20,023 nt of DNA from a virus: the IMG/VR virus record IMGVR_UViG_3300049149_000029, positions 1 through 20,023 of that record. The stretch is one strand, 5' to 3'. A model generated the notes under the pieces. It searched no databases. It had not been told where the DNA came from and saw nothing but the letters and a program-made list of their open reading frames with translations. Below, piece after piece: positions 19,989 through 20,023 of this stretch; positions within the stretch are counted from its first letter, which is position 1, and each line of letters begins with the position of its first letter. The translations under genes were made by a program, and so were the position numbers.

Positions 19989-20023
19989 GATTCAATTCCC
20001 TTACTATATCCTCACAGCTTGTA
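19981..20023 (-). CDS. End of a gene entering from the right edge
   Basis: A frame open from the window edge reads TSCEDIVRELNRG and stops at TAG 19981-19983, overlapping the next start by eight bases. The overlap fits the operon style, but 13 residues are too few to be sure. Confidence 0.35.
   Translation of the reverse strand, partial: TSCEDIVRELNRG

Noticed and set aside
1-20023. CRISPR array, insertion sequence, rRNA, integrase or attachment site
   Set aside because: No spaced direct repeats, transposase, rRNA motif or recombinase was seen on either strand.

Overview
This window is a piece of a double-stranded DNA tailed bacteriophage (or prophage) genome. The evidence is a head and packaging module: terminase large subunit, portal, scaffold, major capsid protein and connector-like proteins. 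It also has a phage-type primase-helicase, a phage GroES, a DUF932 protein, a tRNA, and many short overlapping genes of unknown function with bacterial Shine-Dalgarno sites. No integrase, lysis cassette or tail-fibre gene is visible. The host cannot be named. The large portal and the string of connector/stabilisation-type proteins without a tape measure suggest a short-tailed (podovirus-like) particle, but this is inference.

Layout. (1) Positions 1 to about 11865 are a long AT-rich operon read leftward (minus strand). It starts at a near-consensus sigma70-type promoter (11880-11907) with a ribbon-helix-helix regulator. It continues through small unknown genes, a GroES-like co-chaperonin, a cupin-like protein, terminase, portal, scaffold, major capsid and head-tail completion proteins, and runs off the left edge. 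The major capsid gene is split between two reading frames at a TTT-TGA site. (2) Positions 11880-12556 are a gene-poor divergent control region with a very GC-rich tract. (3) Positions 12557-16404 are a rightward operon of clearly higher GC. It carries DUF932, small acidic and membrane proteins, a Gly-Tyr repeat protein, tRNA-Ile(UAU), a zinc-ribbon protein, an Ea22-like protein and a Cys-rich lipoprotein. Its larger spacers contain structured RNA; the best case is a complete type II hammerhead ribozyme at 13913-13962. (4) Positions 16410-20023 are a second leftward operon: a Prim-Pol/VirE-type primase-helicase, a small ribbon-helix-helix protein, a GT2-like glycosyltransferase, a zinc-ribbon protein, a membrane protein and further small genes, entering from the right edge.

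How the parts may work together. The left operon builds and fills the head: scaffold and capsid assemble on the portal, terminase packages DNA, and connector proteins close the head. The phage GroES probably helps fold a virion protein through the host GroEL, as T4 gp31 does. The right operon supplies replication. The middle operon looks like early or accessory functions whose transcript may be cut by the hammerhead. tRNA-Ile(UAU) reads AUA, a codon visibly used in the AT-rich structural genes.

The two strongest points for follow-up are the hammerhead ribozyme between the DUF932 gene and its neighbour, and the +1 frameshift (or sequence error) inside the major capsid gene.
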